The position numbers and the translations under genes were made by a program. Of a stretch of 64,000 nt of DNA, positions 10,357-22,425 are shown in pieces. Position 1 is the stretch's first letter. Every line of letters begins with the position of its first letter. Source of the stretch: Rana temporaria (taxonomy: Eukaryota > Chordata > Amphibia > Anura > Ranidae); NCBI RefSeq assembly GCF_905171775.1, contig NC_053490.1, forward strand, positions 32,046,563 through 32,110,562. Direction: 5' to 3'. The notes under the pieces are model-generated. The model saw nothing but the letters and a program-made list of their open reading frames with translations, made no database searches and was not told where the DNA came from.

Positions 10357-11530
10357 AAGATGGAACCTCAAGGGTTGTTCTTTAGTAAAAGAAAAGGGAT
10401 AATTTTTTTTTTCGCTTTTGTAGCCTCTTGTTGGACTTCTTGAATCTCCTGGTGCAAGTGGTGGAACCACTTAAGGAGCAGTACACACTATTATTGAGTC
10501 GCCTACTCCAATTACATTGAAGTTTCACTGATGGCTTTTGCTCAGTTGAGTACTGATGTTCCTTTGACGACCTTGGGTTTTAAAACATTTATTGAATCCT
10601 GGGTTGGGTGTCTCCATAATCCAAACCAAATCCGCTCTGGCTCAAATTCAATCCATCATCAGTTTTCTCTTCCATCACATCCAATTTATGCCATCATGGA
10701 TTCCATCCCCATTCCAAGACCACAAAAGATCTTTTTTGAAGTAGCAACTTTTGGCAAGATCCTTGTGCCGTGTCAGCGTACTCCCCACGTCTCCTTGCTT
10801 GATTCTTCTCTGGCTCTATAATCATAGACCCTAGGTTTAATACCCTACAATAATATTAATTTTGGATAGACCTCAGTATAATCTATTCTATAGATCAACT
10901 AATCACGGGAAACCATTCTGAAAGCAGTAAGAAAGTTCAACCTAAAACGATCAATGTTGTTTTTGGACTTTTCCAAAGGCTCTTATATTATGCGAGTAAA
11001 AAAAAAAAAGTGAAACTTTAAAACACGGGTGAAAGAAGAAATTTCCTTAAGTGGACTTGTAATGAGGTGTGAACATTCTAGGAACAGAATGAGAGAACTT
11101 AAGACAGAGCTGGAAGGAAGATGCTTTTTAACGAGGTGCGGGCTGAGACCGGGAATAGTGAGTTCAGTATATAAAAGGGAATGACAGAATACAATATTGA
11201 GTTATGTCTACGCTAAGGTTTCTCAAGTAGGGGGCTGGACGTCTGTTGGAAGACAGTGCCGTTTTTATAGAGAATCTTGGCTGCCACTAAATATCATTAG
11301 TAATATGGCAAATTTAAAGGTCCTTTGCCAAAAAAATGCAAGAATACACTACGCATAAAATATAATTAATAGTGTTCAGATTTCTACAGTACTATTTTGG
11401 AATAAAAGAACTCACAGAAGTCATGGATTGCATTGTTCATTGCATTTTATTATTTATAGATTTATGTTTAGCAGCGAGCGTAGATCTTTAAAAATCTTAT
11501 CCTTAGAAATTATATGAATAAAGAAAAAAA
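10357..11530. other. no recognisable feature
   Basis: AT-rich sequence without credible coding frames or terminal repeats. Confidence 0.35.
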
Positions 11531-12256
11531 AACGGATTCACATACATTGGCGCATATTTATCCCGGCGTAGCGTATCGAATATACGCTACGCCGACGCAG
11601 CGCACAGAGGCAAGCACAGTATTCACAAAGCACTGGCCCCCAGTCGCTGTTAAAGATACGCTGGGTTTCCTCAGCGTAAGCCAGCGTAGGTGGAAGTGGG
11701 CGTGAGCCATGCTAATGAGGCGTGACCCTATGTAAATGAAGGACTGAGCGTCATAAAGTTACGAATAACGTACAGCGCATGCGCCGTCCCATGGACGCAT
11801 CCCAGTGCGCATGCTCAGAATCACGTCGAGACAACGTGAAAGTAACCTACGCCTAGCCCTATTCAGGTACTACGTAAACAACGTAAAATACGACGGCTGT
11901 GTTCCCTGGTCCATACCTTTGCATGACTTGCGCCTCCTATATGGGGAATAACTTTACGCCGGACGTAGGACTTACGAAAAGCGCGTATATTATGCGCCGG
12001 GCGCAAGTACGTTCGTGAATCGGCGTATCTCCCTCATTTGCATAGGTGAATAGGAAATCAATGGGAGTACCACTTGCGGCCAGCGTAAATATGCGCCAAC
12101 GATACGCCGGCGTAGGAAAGTTGCATCGGTCGGATGAAGCCTATTTTCAGGCGTATCTAGTTTTGTGGGCACGGCGCACAGATACGACAGGGCATACTTA
12201 CACTTACGTGGCGTATCTCGAGATACATTGGCGTAAGTGTTTTGTGAATCCGGGCC
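11531..12256 (-). mobile_element. CGTA-rich palindromic miniature transposon, copy B
   Basis: Ends CGGATTCACATACATTGGCG and GTGAATCCG, with the internal block in reverse orientation relative to copy A. The internal hairpin (near 11609-11638) no longer pairs well. Confidence 0.75.
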
Positions 12257-12298
12257 TATATATATATATATATATACTGTATATATATATATATATAT
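12257..12298. repeat. (TA)n microsatellite
   Basis: Two TA runs separated by ATACTGTATA. The TACTGTA in the middle resembles the outer end of a Tc1 terminal repeat and abuts the Tc1 end at 12300. Confidence 0.8.
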
Positions 12299-12299
12299 A

Positions 12300-13075
12300 C
12301 AGTATCTCACAAAGGTAAGTACATCCCTCAAATTTTTGTAAATATTTTAACATCGTTTCATGTGGCAACGCTGAAAAAATGACACTTTCCTACAATGTTG
12401 TGTAGTGAGTGTACATCTTGTATAACAATGTAAATTTGCTGTCCCCTCAAAATAACACAACACACAGCCATTAATGTTCAAACCGCTGGCAACAAAATTG
12501 AGTACACACCTAAGTGAAAATGTCCAGATTGGGCGCAATTAACCATTTCCCTCTCCGGTGTCATGTGACCCGTTAGTGTTACAAGGTCTCGGGTGTGAAT
12601 GGGGAGCAGGTGTATTAAATTTGGTGTTATCGCTCTCACTCTCTTTTACTGGTCACTGGAAGTTCAACATGGCACCTCATGGCAAAGAACTCTCTGAGGA
12701 TCTGAAAAAAATAATTGTTGCTCTACATAAAGATGGCCTAGGCTATAAGAAGATTGCCAAGACCCTGAAACTGAGCTGCAGCATGGTGGCCAAGACCATA
12801 CAGCGGTTTAACAGGACAGGTTCCACTCAGAACAGGCCTCGCCATGGTCGACCAAAAAAGTTGAGTGCACATGCTCATCGTCATATACAGAGGCTGTCTT
12901 TGGGTAATAGACATATGAGTGCTGCCGGAGGTTGAAGGGTGGGGGGTCAGCCTGTTAGTGCTCAGACCATACGCCGCTCACTGCATCAAATTGATCTGCA
13001 TGGCTGTCGTCCCAGAGGAAGCCTCTTCTAAAGAAGATTCACAAGAAAGTCTGCAGTTGGCTGAGGACAAGCAGA
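12300..13075 (+). mobile_element. Tc1-like transposon, family A, 5' half
   Basis: Starts CAGTATCTCACAAAGG right after TA, and matches base for base over long stretches the left terminal region of the copy at 22426. The rest is missing beyond CTAA (13076-13079), where a TTAA-type element begins. Confidence 0.85.
12669..13075 (+). pseudogene. Tc1 transposase N-terminal half (broken)
   Basis: The first ATG is the usual start of this family (MAPHGKELSEDLKK). The N-terminal paired-like helix-turn-helix region is present (GYKKIAKTLKLS; NRTGSTQNRPRHGRPKKL, a GRPKK AT-hook-like linker). It stops at 12935 and resumes in another frame. The sequence ends at EDKQTN, before the first catalytic aspartate, so the DDE domain is entirely absent. 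Confidence 0.8.
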
Positions 13076-13079
13076 CTAA

Positions 13080-13790
13080 CTGTTTGCCGACCTGTCGTTT
13101 TTTTACGGCGGCAGGTCGGCTCCCCTGCACGAGAGCCCGTAGCTATACGTCGGCTCTCGCGCAGGCCACTAGGGGCGCGCACTCGCCCCCCGCTCACCCC
13201 GACTCCCGTCTGCGTGCCCGGCAGGCGTGACCGCCGCCCGGCACACGCGATTGCTCGTTACAGAGCCGGGACCGGGAGCTGTGTGTGTAAACACACAGCT
13301 CCATGTCCTGTCAGGGAGAGAAATGCTGATCTTCTGTTCATACAATGTATAAACAGAAGATCAGTCATTTACCCATGTAAGTACACCCCCCCCTACAGTT
13401 AGAACACACCCAGGTACATACTTAACTCCTTCCCTGCCCCCTAGTGTTAATCTGCCAGTGGCATTTTTATAGTAATCCAATGCATTTTTATAGCACTGAT
13501 CGCCATAAAAATGCCAATGGTCTCAAAAATGTGTCAAAAGTGTCCGAAGTGTCCACCATAATGTCGCAGTACCAAAAAAAAATTGCTGATCGTCGCCATT
13601 ACTAGTAAAAAAAAAATATTAATAAAAATGCCATAAAAATACCCCCTATTTTGTAAACGCTATAACTTTTGCGCAAACCAATCAATAAACGCTTATTGCG
13701 ATTTTTTTTTACGAAAAATATGTAGAAGAATACGCATCGGCCTAAACTGAGGAAAAAAAATGTTTTTTTTAATATATTTTTGACATTGCA
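13080..13790 (+). mobile_element. TTAA-type (piggyBac-like) non-autonomous element, left part
   Basis: Begins at CTGTTTGCCGACC beside CTAA, a one-base change from TTAA, at a Tc1 site whose intact counterpart reads GACTAAGGACATGG. It carries a ladder of hairpins: GCCGACCTG/CAGGTCGGC, GGAGCTGTGTGT/ACACACAGCTCC with TGTAAACA at the apex (13286-13293), and CTGATCTTCTGTT/AACAGAAGATCAG. The AT-rich interior (13440-13700) matches the inverse of 53200-53460. A clear right end was not found. Confidence 0.65.
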
Positions 13791-13799
13791 TGCCTGGAC

Positions 13800-13929
13800 C
13801 ACAGACTGACCCAGTGGACATTTCTGGAAGTCCCAAAATTTAAAAAAATAATGAATGGGAGCAAGGTAACTCTCCCATTCCCCACTAACTTTAGCGTAGT
13901 GCCCATACTGAAAGTAAGGGGGCGCTACA
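13800..13929 (-). mobile_element. LTR fragment
   Basis: Reads TGTAGCGCCCCCTTACTTTC on the minus strand from 13929 inward and matches the corresponding end of the solo LTR at 6120-6203 (shared CCCCACTAA block). The other boundary is not identified. Confidence 0.5.
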
Positions 13930-14119
13930 CCTATATCACTTATATTGCTTATATTGCTATATATTGCTATATTGGATATTTGATTTCTTACTATCCTCTC
14001 ATCACATCTCATTTTGTAATCTGCATGTGACATTCTGTTACCAGACATGCAGATCTGCAAACATGTGAACATGTAAAAACGTCTTTAATAAAAATAATAA
14101 TGTAAATGAAAAAAAAACA

Positions 14120-15040
14120 AGCTTCAACATGCTTTTTCTTCAACAGTGGAGTCTTGCATGCTGAGCGTGCATACAGGCCGACCATGGCAGTTGAGTGCAT
14201 TACTTATTGTTTTCTTTGAAACAATTGTACATGATAATTACAGGTCTTTTTGAAGCTCTCCACAAGTGTCCCTTGGCTCTTGGACAACTTTTCTGATAAT
14301 TCTTTTCACTGTCAGAAATCTTGTGGAGATCTTCTGGTCATGGTCAGTTTATGGTGAAATGAGCATTCAGAAGTTCAGAAATCCTTCTGTAACCAATGCC
14401 ATCAGTGGGGTAGATTCTCGTAGGGGCGCGCAATGATACGGCGGCGCAGCGTTTCGTATTTACGATACGCCGCCGTAACTAACAGGAGCAAGTGCTGTAT
14501 TTACAAAGCATTGCTTCCAATTACGGCACAACAACGTATTGGTTTCGACGTGAACGTAAATTACGTCCAGCCCTATTCGCAAACGACTTACGCAAACAAC
14601 GTAAAAAATTCAAATTTCGAAGCGGGAACGACGTCCATACTTAACATTGGCTGCGCCTCCTAATAGCAGGAACATCGTTACGCCGAAAAAGCCTTAACGC
14701 AAACGACATAAAAAACGAACGCCGGGCGCACGTACGTTTGTGAATCGGCGTATCTAGGAAATTAGCATATTCTACGCCGACAACAACTGAAGCGCCCCTG
14801 GCGGCCAACAGAATGCACCCTAAGATAACGGCGTAAGAGACTTATGCCAGCCGTATCTTAGGCTAAAGTCGGCGTATCTAGATTTCTGAATACAGAAAGT
14901 AGATACGCCGGCGCAGATTTGAATTTACGCAGCGTATCTATGGATACGCCGGTGTAAATTCTCTGTGAATCTACCCCAGTATGTTTTTCAAAACTAAGGT
15001 TGTGAAGGCCTTGAGAGAGCCATTTGCTTTTACCCATCAT
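14120..15040 (-). pseudogene. Tc1-like transposase (family B), interrupted N-terminal half
   Basis: On the minus strand translation starts MMGKSKWLSQGLHNL from 15040 and ends near HGLYARS-type sequence read as VGLYARSACKTPLLKKKH at about 14120-14200. This matches the DNA-binding half of a known vertebrate Tc1 family. Frameshifts and stops are frequent. A CGTA element (14407-14977) interrupts the helix-turn-helix region. The catalytic half is missing, replaced by AT-rich sequence below 14120. Confidence 0.7.
14407..14977 (-). mobile_element. CGTA-rich palindromic miniature transposon, copy C
   Basis: Ends GGGGTAGATTC and GAATCTACCCC, with a 3-bp duplication AGT on both sides (14404-14406, 14978-14980). 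The insertion site is known because the Tc1 sequence is continuous across it (GCCATC-AGT-ATG). Reverse orientation. Confidence 0.85.
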
Positions 15041-15187
15041 GAGATATTTCTGATATATTCAGCTGATATTATTATCTAGAAAAATGGTGACGTGTTCAAA
15101 ACGTATTTTACCCGCTATATATATATATATAATTTTTTTACTCAAAATAATACAGTGATTTCCTGAAAGACCCACTTTAAAGTTTTA

Positions 15188-15871
15188 GGGACAGATTCTC
15201 GTAGGTGCGCGCATCTTTGTGCGGGCGTAACTTAACCTATTTACGTTACGCCTCCGCAACTTAGACAGGCAAGTGCTGTATTCTCAAAGCACTTGCTCCG
15301 TAAGTTGCGGCGGCGTAGCGTAAATCGGCCGGCGTAAGCCCGCCTAATTCAAATGTGGGACAGGGGGGCGTGTTTTATGTTAATCTTCTGTGACCCGACG
15401 TGATTGACGTTTTTCACGAACGGCGCATGCGCCGTCCGTGGAAATCTCCCAGTGTGCATTGCTCCTAATTCGCCGCAAGGACGTATTGGTTTTGACGCGG
15501 GAACGACGGCCATACTTAACATTGGTACACCGCACTTACGCCACCATATAGCAGGGGTAACTATACGCCGGGAAAAGCCTAACGTAAACGGCGTAAATGT
15601 ACTGCGTCGGCCGGGGCGTACGTTCGTGAATTTGCGTATGTTGCTGATTTACATATTTCGACGCGTAAATCAGTATACACGCCCCTAGCGGTCAGCTTAA
15701 AAATGCAGTTACGATCATCTGACGGCATAAGAGGCTTACGCCTGTCAGATCTAAGGTAAATCTATGCGTAACTGATTTTAAGAATCAGGCGCATAGATAC
15801 GACGGCGCGACTCAGAGATACAATGGCGTATCTGGAGATATGCCGTCGTATCTCTTTTGAGAATCTGGCCC
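15188..15871 (-). mobile_element. CGTA-rich palindromic miniature transposon, copy D
   Basis: Ends GGGACAGATTCTC and GAGAATCTGGCCC with TTA on both sides (15185-15187, 15872-15874). The internal hairpin at 15269-15296 is a perfect 9-bp stem. Confidence 0.85.
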
Positions 15872-16795
15872 TTAGTATATCTCTTCAATAGCATGTAACA
15901 AAGACATGTTAGGACCTGGTTTTGGTTGAATTTTTTTTACAGATTTTCTGGCCAACCCTTCAGAAATAAGGAAAAACAAAAAAAAAAACACAGAAATATG
16001 AAATTAAACAGGAAAGGTAGGAAGAAATGTCAGTGAAGAATTATGCGGAGGTATCGTGGGGTCTATTTATTTCACAATAAACACAAACTTCCTCACCATT
16101 TTCTCTGCTCCGCACATTCATTTAATACGTGCTTTATGCCAAAATATGTTTTAAAGGCTTCTTTCATTTCTTCACCCAAATTAAACAAAACAGTTCATCA
16201 TGGCTCATGCCCAGAGCTATCCAGCAATGTAAGTTTTCTGACTGTATACAATGTTTATGCTGAGCTGACGTTAAGTTTTTTCTAAACAACTCCACATCGC
16301 TATGGAGGCTACAAGATCCAGAACTTCAATAACTCACTGCAAGAGCCCACAGGGGTCTGTCTTATTTTACAGGAAAATGTATAAAAATGATACAACAGGC
16401 ACGTGTTTACCAGAATATGGTTTGGAATGCAATGCACAAAAGTAACAGGAATTGTGCTGCAGAATATTTATTAAAAAGAAATCAGTGTCAGTTTAAATAT
16501 TGAAAGAAGACAGGGCTCAGATGACAAGAGAAAGGGAATGTTAGGAAAGTCTTGCAGAATTCAGTAGGAAAAAACAATGGCGCTGCTGTAGCCAGACCAG
16601 TAATGCAGCAGGGTGGATGTGAGGGATAAAAAGGGGAGTAAACAGTTAAAAAGATCAACACTTGGAGGGAAGAGACAGCTCCCCTATATAGGTCCTGAGT
16701 AAACCTAGGGTGTGACCTCTGGCTCGGCTGGCGGGCACCTCTAGGCTGACAGGCAATGCTGGGCCGGCGGGCAATTCTGGTCTGACTCGCAGGAA
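15872..16795. other. no recognisable feature
   Basis: AT-rich sequence with no supported gene. The part near 15880-15960 may be leftover of the element that hosts copy D. Confidence 0.35.
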
Positions 16796-17125
16796 CTTTG
16801 CCTCTTTCCTCTTCAACGGCGACAACTTTGGGCGACAGCTCTGCCTCTTCCAGGTCATACTGCGGCTGTGTTGCAGTGTGTGAAAACAAATAAAAAGCAG
16901 CGGGTCGAGTATTGGAAACAGCTATTTGGTAGTAAAGAATTAATACAGGAATACCCCGCTTTGCGGACACTCACTTTACATACACTCGCGAGTACAGACA
17001 TGCCCGCGAGTGTACATAAAGTACCTCACGAATACGGACATTCCCATGCAACACAGCCGCAGTATGACCTGGAAGAGGCGGAGCTGCCGCCCAAAGTTGT
17101 TGCCGTTAAAGAGGAAAGAGGCAAA
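16796..17125. repeat. palindromic module flanking a GC-rich tandem array
   Basis: About 80 bp at 16799-16878 (TTGCCTCTTTCCTCTTCAAC...) is repeated in inverse at 17048-17125, around a core with ACACTCGCGAGTAC. The left arm plus core reappear nearly unchanged at 18418-18684, so a 270-bp module brackets the array as direct copies. Confidence 0.85.
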
Positions 17126-18164
17126 GTTCCTGCGAGCAAGACCAGCATTGCCCGCCGGCCCAGCATTGCCTGCCGGCCCAGAGGTGCCCGCCAGCCAAGC
17201 CAGAGGTCCCCGCCAGCCAGCCCAGCATTGCCAAGATGTGCAGACAGCCCAGAGTTTCTTTCCAGCCATCCCAGCATTGCAGCCTGCATAAATGTAAGAA
17301 CTGCACAGTACTGTATAGCCCCCACTAATGGCCCTGATCCCCCCACTACAGGTCCTGGCCCCCCACTACAGGCCCTGATCCCCCTACTACAGGCCCTGGA
17401 CCCTCACTACAGGCCCTGACTCCCCCACTACAGGCCCTGGACCCCCACTACAGGCACTGGACCCCACATTACAGCCCCTGACCTTCCCACTGTTCTTTTC
17501 ATCGTTACAGGTACCTATTGTGTACGGTGCATTGCCTGTCAGCCCAGAGGTGCCCGCCAGCAAGCACCAAGGCCCAGGGGTGCCCGCTAGCCATGCCAGA
17601 GGTCCAGTATTGCCCAGAGGTGCCCCAGCCCAGAGGCCCAGAGTTGCTCGCCAGCCCAGCATTACAGTCTGCATAAACGTAAGAACTGTACAGTACTGTA
17701 TAGCCCCTACTATTGGCCCTGATCCCCCCACTACATGCCCTGGACTCTCACTACAGGCATTGGACCCCCACTATAGGCCATGGACCCCACATTACAGCCC
17801 CTGACCCTCCCACTGTTCCTTTTATTGTTACAGGTGCCTACTGTGTACTGTGCATTGCCTTCCAGCCCAGATGTGCCTGCCAGCCAGCACCAAGGTCCAG
17901 AGGTGCCCGCCAGCCAGCACCAAGGCCCTGAGGTGCCCGCCAGCTAGTACCAAGGCCCTGAGGTGCCTGCCAGCCAGCACGAAGGCCCAGAGGTGCCCGC
18001 CAGCCAGCTCCAGGGCCCAGAGGAGCCCGCCAACAGCCAGCACCGAGGCCCAGAGGTGCCCACCAGCCAGCCCAGCGTTGCCCAGAGATGCCCACCAGCC
18101 AGCCCAGCATTGCCCGCCAGCCCAGAGGCACACAGTTGCTGGCCAGCCAGCCTAGAATTGCAGT
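17126..18164. repeat. higher-order GC-rich minisatellite
   Basis: Contains 30-bp units (GTGCCCGCCAGCCAGCACC...), 21-24-bp units (CCCACTACAGGCCCTGGACC) and a larger period of roughly 300-390 bp marked by repeats of GCATAAA(T/C)GTAAGAACTG (17288, 17671) and GTTACAGGT(A/G)CCTA(T/C)TGTG (17505, 17829). Pro/Ala- or Trp/Gly-rich open frames across it are artefacts of composition. Confidence 0.85.
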
Positions 18165-18420
18165 CTGGTAATCTTGTGCAGTATGTTCGAGGTCTCCGGT
18201 AATCTTGTGCAGTATGTCCGCAGTGTCTGGTAATCTTGTGCAGTTTGTCTGCAGTGTCTGGTAATCTCGTACAGTATGTCCGCATTCTGGTAATCTTGTG
18301 CAGCATGTCAGCTGTCTCTGGTAATCTTGTGCCATATGTCCGCAGTCTGGTAATCTTGTGCAGTATGTCTGCAGTCTCTGGTAATCTCGTGCAGTATGTC
18401 CGCAGTCTCTGGTAATCTTG
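18165..18420. repeat. 31-bp minisatellite
   Basis: About eight units of roughly 30 bp on CTGGTAATCTTGTGCAGTAT followed by GTCCGCAGTCT. Units abut directly without unique spacers, so this is not a CRISPR array. Confidence 0.9.
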
Positions 18421-18684
18421 CCTCTTTCCTCTTCAACGGTGACAACTTTGGGCGGCAGCTCCGCCTCTTCCAGGTCATACTGCGGCTGTGTTGCAGTGTG
18501 TGAAAACAAATAAAAAGCAGCGGGTTGAGTATTGGAAACAGCTATTTGGTAGTAATGAATTAATACAGGAATACCCCGCTTTGCGGACACTCACTTCACA
18601 TACACTCGCGAGTACAGACATGCCCGCGAGTGTACATAAAGTACCTCACGAGTACGGACATTCCCGTGCAACACAGCCGCAGTA
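18418..18684. repeat. direct duplicate of the 16796-17060 module
   Basis: Matches 16796-17060 with only scattered substitutions. It ends at CCGCAGTA, where the second inverted arm should begin. Confidence 0.85.
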
Positions 18685-20799
18685 CAACAACGGAGAAAAT
18701 TGTGGCGCTGCAAAATAAATGACACAGGGGTAGGATAAAGTCCGCTGGATAGGAGATAAATCCTTATTACAAAATAAACAATTATTTAAAAAACATGTAT
18801 ATATTTGAACAAAATTTGAAAAATGAGGATAAAAAAGTAGATAAAAATAAATATGGTAAAACCTGGGATTGGTTGGTGATGCAGTGAGTCATAGAGGAAG
18901 GGACACTGTTCTGTGTGGAGCTGATTGTCCCAAAAACGTTATCCCAGGGCAAGCCTTTCAAGCAGGGGAGACCAGAGCAGGGACTCCAAACATGTGTACA
19001 AAAAAGAAAAACAAAAGGCGCCTCCAGGTTAAAACGTAAATGCAGCTTTTAATACACAAATGTCAGTGTGAACTTACATTTTAAAATCTCAAAATCCGGT
19101 GAGGAAAGAGCTGGATCAGATGCTGAGGGAGGAGGGTGAGAGGGACGTCCGTCCGGGCTAGTTGTTTGTGCTGATTTTCTCCGAGGACACTCCTATACCT
19201 GTCGGTTGTTGTGCTGTGAGACAGCTGGTCCGGAGGGGTAGTGAAAACGAGGCCCGGAGCGCAGCGCATGCCGCGGTGACGTCACCAGGTGCGACGACGT
19301 TTCGAAGCTGGCGCCGTCGGATGACTAAACGCGCTTCTTTCTCAAGCATGGGGAAGGACGTGGAGAAAGTCTATTTGTAAGTATTTAGACATGCGCCATC
19401 TTGTGGAGAAAAATAGGAACTGATCCTCATTTTAAAAGAAAACCACATAAAAAGATAGACATTGGGAGTTGGTATATGGGCTTGTTTCCAGTAACTAAAC
19501 TTTGTGTAATGGATATAAAGGGAATACATATACTAGATATATCTCTGGAATACCTTGGGGAATACAGGAATACCATTGATAAATTTATAGGTTAAACATT
19601 TCTCTTTAAAGAGGTATGCTTATGTGTAAATGATTAATATGTTAAAAAAAAATATATATATAAAACTATGTAACTTTAAAAAAGATAAAAGAGAATATGT
19701 ATGTATACCAAGGCTGGTGAGGGTATGTATCTACATCTGAAGGTCAATCTATTATTTAGATGAAACATTTTTGTATCAAAAAACTTTTTTTGATACAAAA
19801 ATATTCTCATGGAAAAAGAATGCTGCTTGTCGTAGGTCAGAGCCCCTTGTTATGTCTCCCAGGGGGCGGTTTGGAGAGGCTACCGGTCTCACCCGCCCAA
19901 GAGGTGAAATGAAGGCTAAGCCGGCTCTTGTACTATCAGCAGTCATGGTGTCCCGTGTCTAATTCTGGCTTCTCCTTTATTGACAGCTAATCTATTATTA
20001 GGAAACATCAGTGTTAGTAATAAGCTTTTGGAACTTCCTATTCAATTCTGTAATGAATACCTCTAGGGTTTCACTAATAAGATTAATCGCTAATCCTCTA
20101 AAAATAATTTTGAGGCTTAATGGTTGTAATGTGATTTTCTTTGAATTCAAAGTTTAGTTACACTCTTTGATCAAAAGGAAATATTTTTCTTGTTTAAAGC
20201 AAAGCTGTATTATTAAGAAACAAAGACGAAGAGAAAATTTTAAACCAAACTCTTTTTGCAGAATTTACCTTAGAAAGGTTCAATAGGGGACTACATGCCC
20301 CATTTTAACCCAGAAATACGGTAGTAAATAATAAATAATTTGGTAAAAGAATTTATAATTTTTTATTTCTTTTTATATATGTTATTTCTTTATTGTTTAT
20401 TTGATTATTTATTTTTTCTCTTTTTTATTTGATCTATTTATTTTTTAATTTTATATATTTTGTTTACTGTGATACTATAGGTTAAATTTTTTTATTAGTT
20501 TTCTGGGGTCCCTCTGCGGCTCTCTCGGCTCCTCCCCGCTTCATATAACCCCCAATGGGAAGCACTCTACCAAGGGGGTTACCTTGCGGGCGTGCTTTAG
20601 AGTCCTGTATTCGGCGTCCGAGTGCAGGATTAGGCCCCGCGCCCGGGGATTTGATTGACAGCAGCAGAAGCCAATGGCTGCGCTGCTACAGTATCAATCT
20701 ATCCAATAAAGAGCCGAGAACCCCGGGCAAAGATCCAGCGCATTCTTGACGCGGGACCTTCCAAGGCTCAGGTAAAATAAAATGGGGGGCTGGGGGCAA
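18685..20799. other. unassigned, with SINE-like part at 18690-19350
   Basis: No coding region. A GTGGCGCTGCA motif at 18701 and a CGACGTTTCGAAG motif at 19297 resemble repeats seen at 50650 and 8085. A short palindrome lies at 19768-19802 (TTTTTGTATCAAAAAA... inverse copy). 20340-20490 is very AT-rich. Confidence 0.35.
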
Positions 20800-21125
20800 T
20801 GCTGTATCCTGGCTTAAGCCAACAAGGCCCAGGCCTAGGGCAGCACTTTGCAGGGGGGCAACATGGAAAGAGTCCCCGCTGGCTTGCGCTACACTGTTAG
20901 TGTAACGCAAGCTGCTTCTAATTTTGACTGTCCTATCATCCTGGACCACAATCCTTCCTCACTGTGCTATATGTTTTCTGCAGATAAGAACTAGTGTCCC
21001 CACTCAAAATGGTCTTAAACATAAAGGGGTGTGGTCTTGACAGGAAGGGGTGGGTCATATTTAAATTAGGGGGTGCACAAGTTTAGTCAGGCCTAGGGCA
21101 GCACAAAACCTAAATACACTACTGG
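20800..21125. repeat. interspersed repeat with duplicated AGGCCTAGGGCAGCAC
   Basis: AGGCCTAGGGCAGCAC occurs at about 20830 and again at 21091. Similar CCTAGGGC motifs occur in the hAT element at 59124. On the minus strand the end reads CAGTAGTGTATTTAGG, hAT-like. A matching opposite end was not found. Confidence 0.45.
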
Positions 21126-21302
21126 CTGGGGGGCCGGTAACTGTCAGATGTTTTTTCACCTTAATGCATCCTATGAAAAAACATGAGGGTTACAACCCCT
21201 TTAGTTGTATTTATTTTAGCATTTTTTTTTCTTTTTGTAACCGAGTTCTTAAAAAGTATGTGAAGCCAAGACATTTTTTTTAGTTTTAAATGGAGTGGGT
21301 TA

Positions 21303-21792
21303 GGCCCCGTACTCACGACCAAACATGTCTGCTGAAACTGGTCCGCGGACCAGTTTCAGCAGACATGTTTGGCCGTGTGTAGGCCCGAGCGGACCATTTT
21401 CGGGCGGATCGGACAGGTTTCCAGCGGACAACTGTTTCCTGGCATTGCTTTAAAACAGTCCGCTGGAAACCTGTCCGGCCGGACATGTACGGTCGTCTGT
21501 ACATGTCCTGCCGCCCGCCATCCCTCGCATGCGTCGAATGACTTCGACGCATGCGTGGAAGCATTTTAAAGGCAGGCCGCCCACGTCGCCGCGTCATTGT
21601 CGCCGCGACACCGCGTCATCGACACGGCGACACCGCGGACACGCCCCGCGTATTGTTTACGCGCGGACTTCTGTTCGATGGTGTGTATAGCCATCGAACA
21701 GAAGTCCCCGGGCAGTCCCCGGCCAGACATGTCCGATGGAAACGGTCTGCAGACCGTTTTCATCGGACATGTCCTGCCGTGAGTACAAGGCC
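21303..21792. mobile_element. GGCC-ended palindromic miniature element (CATGTCCG subtype)
   Basis: Ends GGCCCCGTACTCACGACC and GTGAGTACAAGGCC. The terminal palindromic module is centred on GGTCCGCGGACC near 21342, with a central CGCATGCGTCGAA inverted pair at 21527-21562. Flanks are TTA and TAA. Confidence 0.8.
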
Positions 21793-22425
21793 TAAGGATT
21801 AGATTTTCTTGTCTGGCGTTTACTGCTTCCCAGGGCTCTGTTAGGCGTTTACATGGGAAGCTTACTTGCCACGCATCTGAAAAGTAATCCACACTCAGAT
21901 GGCTTTTCAGAGGTGTTTGACAGGCAGAGAGGAGGTGATATTGTGCATACTCACCATTTGTTTTAACATAGTAAATGACACAACTATGTGCCGCAAAAAC
22001 ACATACAGTACATTGTATTTGGTTAAAACCTAACTAGAAAAATCAGGACTTTAACGGTACCACACAAATTATAAAAGAGGTAAAAAATGTATTCTTACAA
22101 ATGTTTAAACAACTGAATTATATAAAAATTCTAGAAATACATGTATTATTCTCATGCAACTTAAATTGATTTGCGTATCACATCCTGCTTTACTCATCGT
22201 CCATGGCCCATTAAGGTGATGAATTGCGTGCTGTAACTTCAACACAATTCACGGGTCAATGGCGCGATCATCAGGGAGGCAAGCACAGCGAAACTCTAAC
22301 ATTATAGAAAAAAATGTGCTTACACATAATTCCATTTTTTAAGAACAGATTTGTGATATGACCAAGGGCTGTCATTTTGAAACCATAATTACATTACATA
22401 CCTGTTACTATATATCAATCACATA
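21793..22425. other. no recognisable feature
   Basis: AT-rich, without supported genes or terminal repeats. Confidence 0.4.

Noticed and set aside
18165..18420. Regular ~30-bp direct repeats that might suggest a CRISPR array
   Set aside because: The repeats abut without unique spacers and the window is clearly eukaryotic.
16488..18590. Several Pro/Ala- or Trp/Gly-rich frames, up to 250 codons
   Set aside because: They follow GC-rich tandem repeats on both strands with no domain and no consistent start.
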